Source: Chryseobacterium caseinilyticum (GTDB lineage Bacteria > Bacteroidota > Bacteroidia > Flavobacteriales > Weeksellaceae). Taken from it: 52,415 nt of DNA. Every line of letters starts with the position of its first letter. The stretch's first letter is position 1. Below, piece after piece: positions 50,375 through 52,415 of the stretch. The notes under the pieces are model-generated. The model did no database searches and had not been told where the DNA came from. It saw only the letters and a list, made by a program, of their open reading frames with translations. Position numbers and translations under genes: made by a program. The stretch lies in NCBI RefSeq assembly GCF_014837145.1, contig NZ_JACYFS010000011.1, positions 1-52,415 of the forward strand, in the 5' to 3' direction.

Positions 50375-51751
50375 TTAATAGCCCGGATTTTGAGGTTTGA
50401 GTTTTCCGTTCAAAAGCAGTTCCTTCTGCGGTACAGGCCACAGACGGTGGTATTCTTGCCAGTTGGGTTTAACTGCTGTAAGCTGGCTGAGCTGGTCATT
50501 TCTTTTAAGGCTGAAAAAGCGGTGTCCCATTTCGGTGAAGAACTCACGACGGTTCTCATTCAGTATTTCCGTGAGCAGTACAGCCTGCGTTACAGATGCT
50601 GTAAGTGCAGGGAGTGTAGCCCGCTGTCTTGTTCTGTTGACATAAGGTACGGCTTCCGTCATTTTGTTCTGCTGAGCCAGTGACTCTGCCAGTAAAAGGT
50701 AAACTTCCTCAAGCCTGAAAACGATGGAATATTCCGTGGTGTTGGCTGAGCGGAGTCTGTACTTTTCGGCGCGGTACCATGTATTAGCTCCCACCGTAAC
50801 CGTTCCCATCCAGGACTGTTTTCTCAGGTCACCTGCGGGAAAGGAAGCGACCAAAGAATTTGTAAGTGAAAAACCTGTCGGGGCGGCATTGACGAAATAG
50901 TAGAGGGAAGCTTCCTTTGTGGCATCACCTGAGTTTTTGGGTTTCAGCTGCCAGAGGATGTGGGTTCCGGATTTCTGAAAGACCTTGGTGATGTCGTTCT
51001 GAAACTGGTACAGCGGACTCTGAAGAATGGTTTTCAGTGAAGCCTCCGCCTTTGACCACTGTTTTTGCTGCATGTATACTTTTGACAGAATCAGCTCTGC
51101 TGTTTTTCTGTTGATGAATATCCTTTCTGCATTTCTGTACTGATCATTCAGTGCAGGAATGGCATCGAGAAGATCCATCTCTATTCTGTTCAGTACTTCT
51201 GCAACAGGTGTTTTGTCAATATTCTGATTGATGATGTAATTGGTGGTTACGGGATAGGGAATATCTCCGTAGATCTGCTGAAGGTACAGGAACAGCAGTG
51301 ATCTTATCGTCAGTGCCTCAGCGGTTATCCTTGCTTTATCAGCTGCAGATAATCCCGTTGATTCTTCTACCCCTTCGATAATGCTGTTGGCCACATAAAT
51401 TTTCTGATAGGCGGCTGTCCAGAACGTGGTGACCGGAGCATTGGAATCCAGAAGCGTATTGTTAAAAATATCCGGGAAGCCATTGTTGGTTACCGCCGTA
51501 TGGTAAATCAGATCGTCGGTGTACGTTCCCAAAAGTCTGCCCGACTGGTCTGCGGATATCGGGGAGCTGTCCCATAATCCGGCGTAGAGTGCTGACAGTG
51601 CCGCATTGGCAGTCTGTACATCACTGAACACATCCTGTGTTGCGATCTGGTTTTGCGGAAGATCTGTTTCGATCATTTTCTCACATGAAAGATTTGCTGC
51701 CATCATTCCCAGCAAACCTGTATATTTTATTATATGAATTAATTTTTTCAT
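50375..51751 (-). CDS. SusD/RagB-family outer-membrane lipoprotein
   Basis: 458 aa from the Met before KKLIHIIKYTGLLGMMAANL, giving a lipoprotein signal with NLSC; the longer frame from 51928 runs through the pyrimidine repeat. SusD/RagB features: N-terminal ANAALSALYAGLWD, helical TPR-like scaffold (RITAEALTIRSLLFLYLQQI, YGDIPYP), FRLEEVYLLLAESLAQQ and the C-terminal ILNENRREFFTEMGHRFFSL. It binds substrate at the cell surface as lid of the SusC channel. Operon with partial SusC upstream and an S9 peptidase downstream; the peptidase points to peptides rather than glycans as substrate. Confidence 0.92.
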   Translation of the reverse strand: MKKLIHIIKYTGLLGMMAANLSCEKMIETDLPQNQIATQDVFSDVQTANAALSALYAGLWDSSPISADQSGRLLGTYTDDLIYHTAVTNNGFPDIFNNTLLDSNAPVTTFWTAAYQKIYVANSIIEGVEESTGLSAADKARITAEALTIRSLLFLYLQQIYGDIPYPVTTNYIINQNIDKTPVAEVLNRIEMDLLDAIPALNDQYRNAERIFINRKTAELILSKVYMQQKQWSKAEASLKTILQSPLYQFQNDITKVFQKSGTHILWQLKPKNSGDATKEASLYYFVNAAPTGFSLTNSLVASFPAGDLRKQSWMGTVTVGANTWYRAEKYRLRSANTTEYSIVFRLEEVYLLLAESLAQQNKMTEAVPYVNRTRQRATLPALTASVTQAVLLTEILNENRREFFTEMGHRFFSLKRNDQLSQLTAVKPNWQEYHRLWPVPQKELLLNGKLKPQNPGY

Positions 51752-51824
51752 TTTTCTGATTTTTTGTTGATTACTAAATTGTTGAAAAGCTATAACCTGA
51801 CAGACATATGTACCTGTTAGTATC

Positions 51825-51925
51825 CACCCGCCCTCATTACTTCCCTTCTCCATCCTCCATCCTTCTCTTTCCTCTTCATTCCTCATCCTCATTTTTCCAA
51901 CTCCCCTCCTCCCACTTCCATCATT
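51825..51925. repeat. Pyrimidine-rich degenerate repeat between susC and susD
   Basis: Runs of CCATCCTCCATCC, CTCATCCTCATT and CCCCTCCTCCCACTTCC on the plus strand (purine-rich in the coding direction), with no coding potential, separate the susC stop (51944) from the susD start (51751). Same class as the arrays at 42.6 and 45.2 kb. Confidence 0.55.
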
Positions 51926-51943
51926 CATAAAGAATTACTTATC

Positions 51944-52415
51944 TCAAAGCGTCAGCGTAGCTCCGAAGGAATACGTTCTAAGGGGTGGCAAAAAACCACT
52001 TGAACCCAGCTCCGGATCTATCCCGAAATACTTTGTCCAGGTGTGAAGGTTCTGTCCCTGAAAGAAAAGTTTCACTTCCCTGAATATTTTACCCTGAGTA
52101 GGAATGCTGTATGCGAGCTGCACATTTTTCAGCCTGATGAATGAGGCGTCGGAAACCGTTGCATCACTTATCTGAAACAGCTGGTGTGATGCGGTTGTTG
52201 CAGTATGGTAAGACATATACAGTCCCTCAGGATTCTGAGGTGACCATACATTCAAAGCCTGCACAGGAAGGTTGTTCATGGAACCGGGTGAAGGCATGGT
52301 GCTGTTGTAGTTTCTGCTTTCCTGTTTTACAAACTGAAGGAGCACGGACAGATTCCAGTTTCTGTATCTCAGGTCACTGGTGAATCCTCCGTAGAATTTC
52401 TGACCGAGGTTTCTG
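51944..52415 (-). CDS. SusC/RagA-family TonB-linked outer-membrane protein (C-terminal part)
   Basis: The frame is open to the window edge (157 codons visible; 5' end outside). The last barrel strands are seen: GQKFYGGFTSDLRYRNWNLS, VLLQFVKQESRNYNST, DASFIRLKNVQLAYSIPTQG, REVKLFFQGQNLHTWTKYFG, DPELGS and the C-terminal SFGATLTL. These are typical of SusC/RagA transporters, which import oligomers across the outer membrane with TonB energy. First known gene of the SusC-SusD-S9 operon. Confidence 0.9.
   Translation of the reverse strand, partial: RNLGQKFYGGFTSDLRYRNWNLSVLLQFVKQESRNYNSTMPSPGSMNNLPVQALNVWSPQNPEGLYMSYHTATTASHQLFQISDATVSDASFIRLKNVQLAYSIPTQGKIFREVKLFFQGQNLHTWTKYFGIDPELGSSGFLPPLRTYSFGATLTL

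Overview
The window looks like chromosomal DNA of a Flavobacteriia member (Bacteroidota), most likely a Chryseobacterium-type Weeksellaceae. The evidence is AT-rich DNA, TAnnTTTG-type -7 promoter boxes, Por/type IX (T9SS) sorting domains on secreted proteins, a SusC/SusD pair, an RteC-domain protein and many short intergenic palindromes. I see no rRNA, tRNA, CRISPR array or intact transposase. Gene starts were moved downstream wherever a signal peptide, lipobox or HTH showed that the longest ORF was over-extended.

Layout. 1-1.7 kb: a degraded, integron-like arrangement, with a divergent tyrosine-recombinase pseudogene whose catalytic Tyr codon is TAG and a cassette-like gene flanked exactly by GTTAGGC/GCCTAAC cores. 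1.8-2.7 kb: a DUF6266-type gene behind an 11-bp periodic repeat. 2.9-10.7 kb: deoD, then a xylose block (xylA, MFS symporter, LacI regulator) around a Na+/H+ antiporter; a LacI-type operator precedes xylA. 10.7-12.4 kb: a phosphatase gene cut by a 153-bp MITE-like element, then an AT-rich Mrr-like nuclease gene (possible solitary defence gene). 12.5-21.7 kb: GHL10 lipoprotein, MFS symporter plus porin operon, DUF6624 protein, M23 lipoprotein and typA. 22.4-27.1 kb: a 1564-aa FN3/GEVED T9SS surface protein. 27.4-30.2 kb: metallo-beta-lactamase-fold enzyme and a divergent LysR/MdaB-like oxidoreductase pair. 30.7-37.1 kb: T9SS subtilase, TPR-LuxR membrane regulator, pectate lyase, zinc alcohol dehydrogenase. 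37.8-40.6 kb: secreted proteins sharing a C-terminal MMVY...Y(D/N)G...W module. 41-42.6 kb: two orphan receiver domains. 42.6-47.8 kb: a repeat-rich, decaying region with heptamer arrays, a deleted duplicate of the oxidoreductase gene, an RteC protein, a truncated AraC regulator, and a four-gene module (DUF6266-like, DUF5675, two small membrane proteins) with the same 11-bp-period repeat architecture as at 1.8 kb. 47.9-52.4 kb: S9 peptidase, SusD and a partial SusC, probably a RagAB-like peptide-uptake operon.

How genes work together. xylA, the sugar symporter and the LacI regulator probably form a xylose regulon (no xylulokinase here). The porin/MFS pair and the SusC/SusD/S9 operon couple outer-membrane entry to inner-membrane import or hydrolysis. 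The best candidates for something undescribed are the DUF6266-like/DUF5675/small-membrane-protein module with its iteron-like promoter repeats, the integron-like remnant at the left edge, and the stand-alone Mrr-like nuclease. All functional readings rest on sequence recognition by eye; no database search was run.
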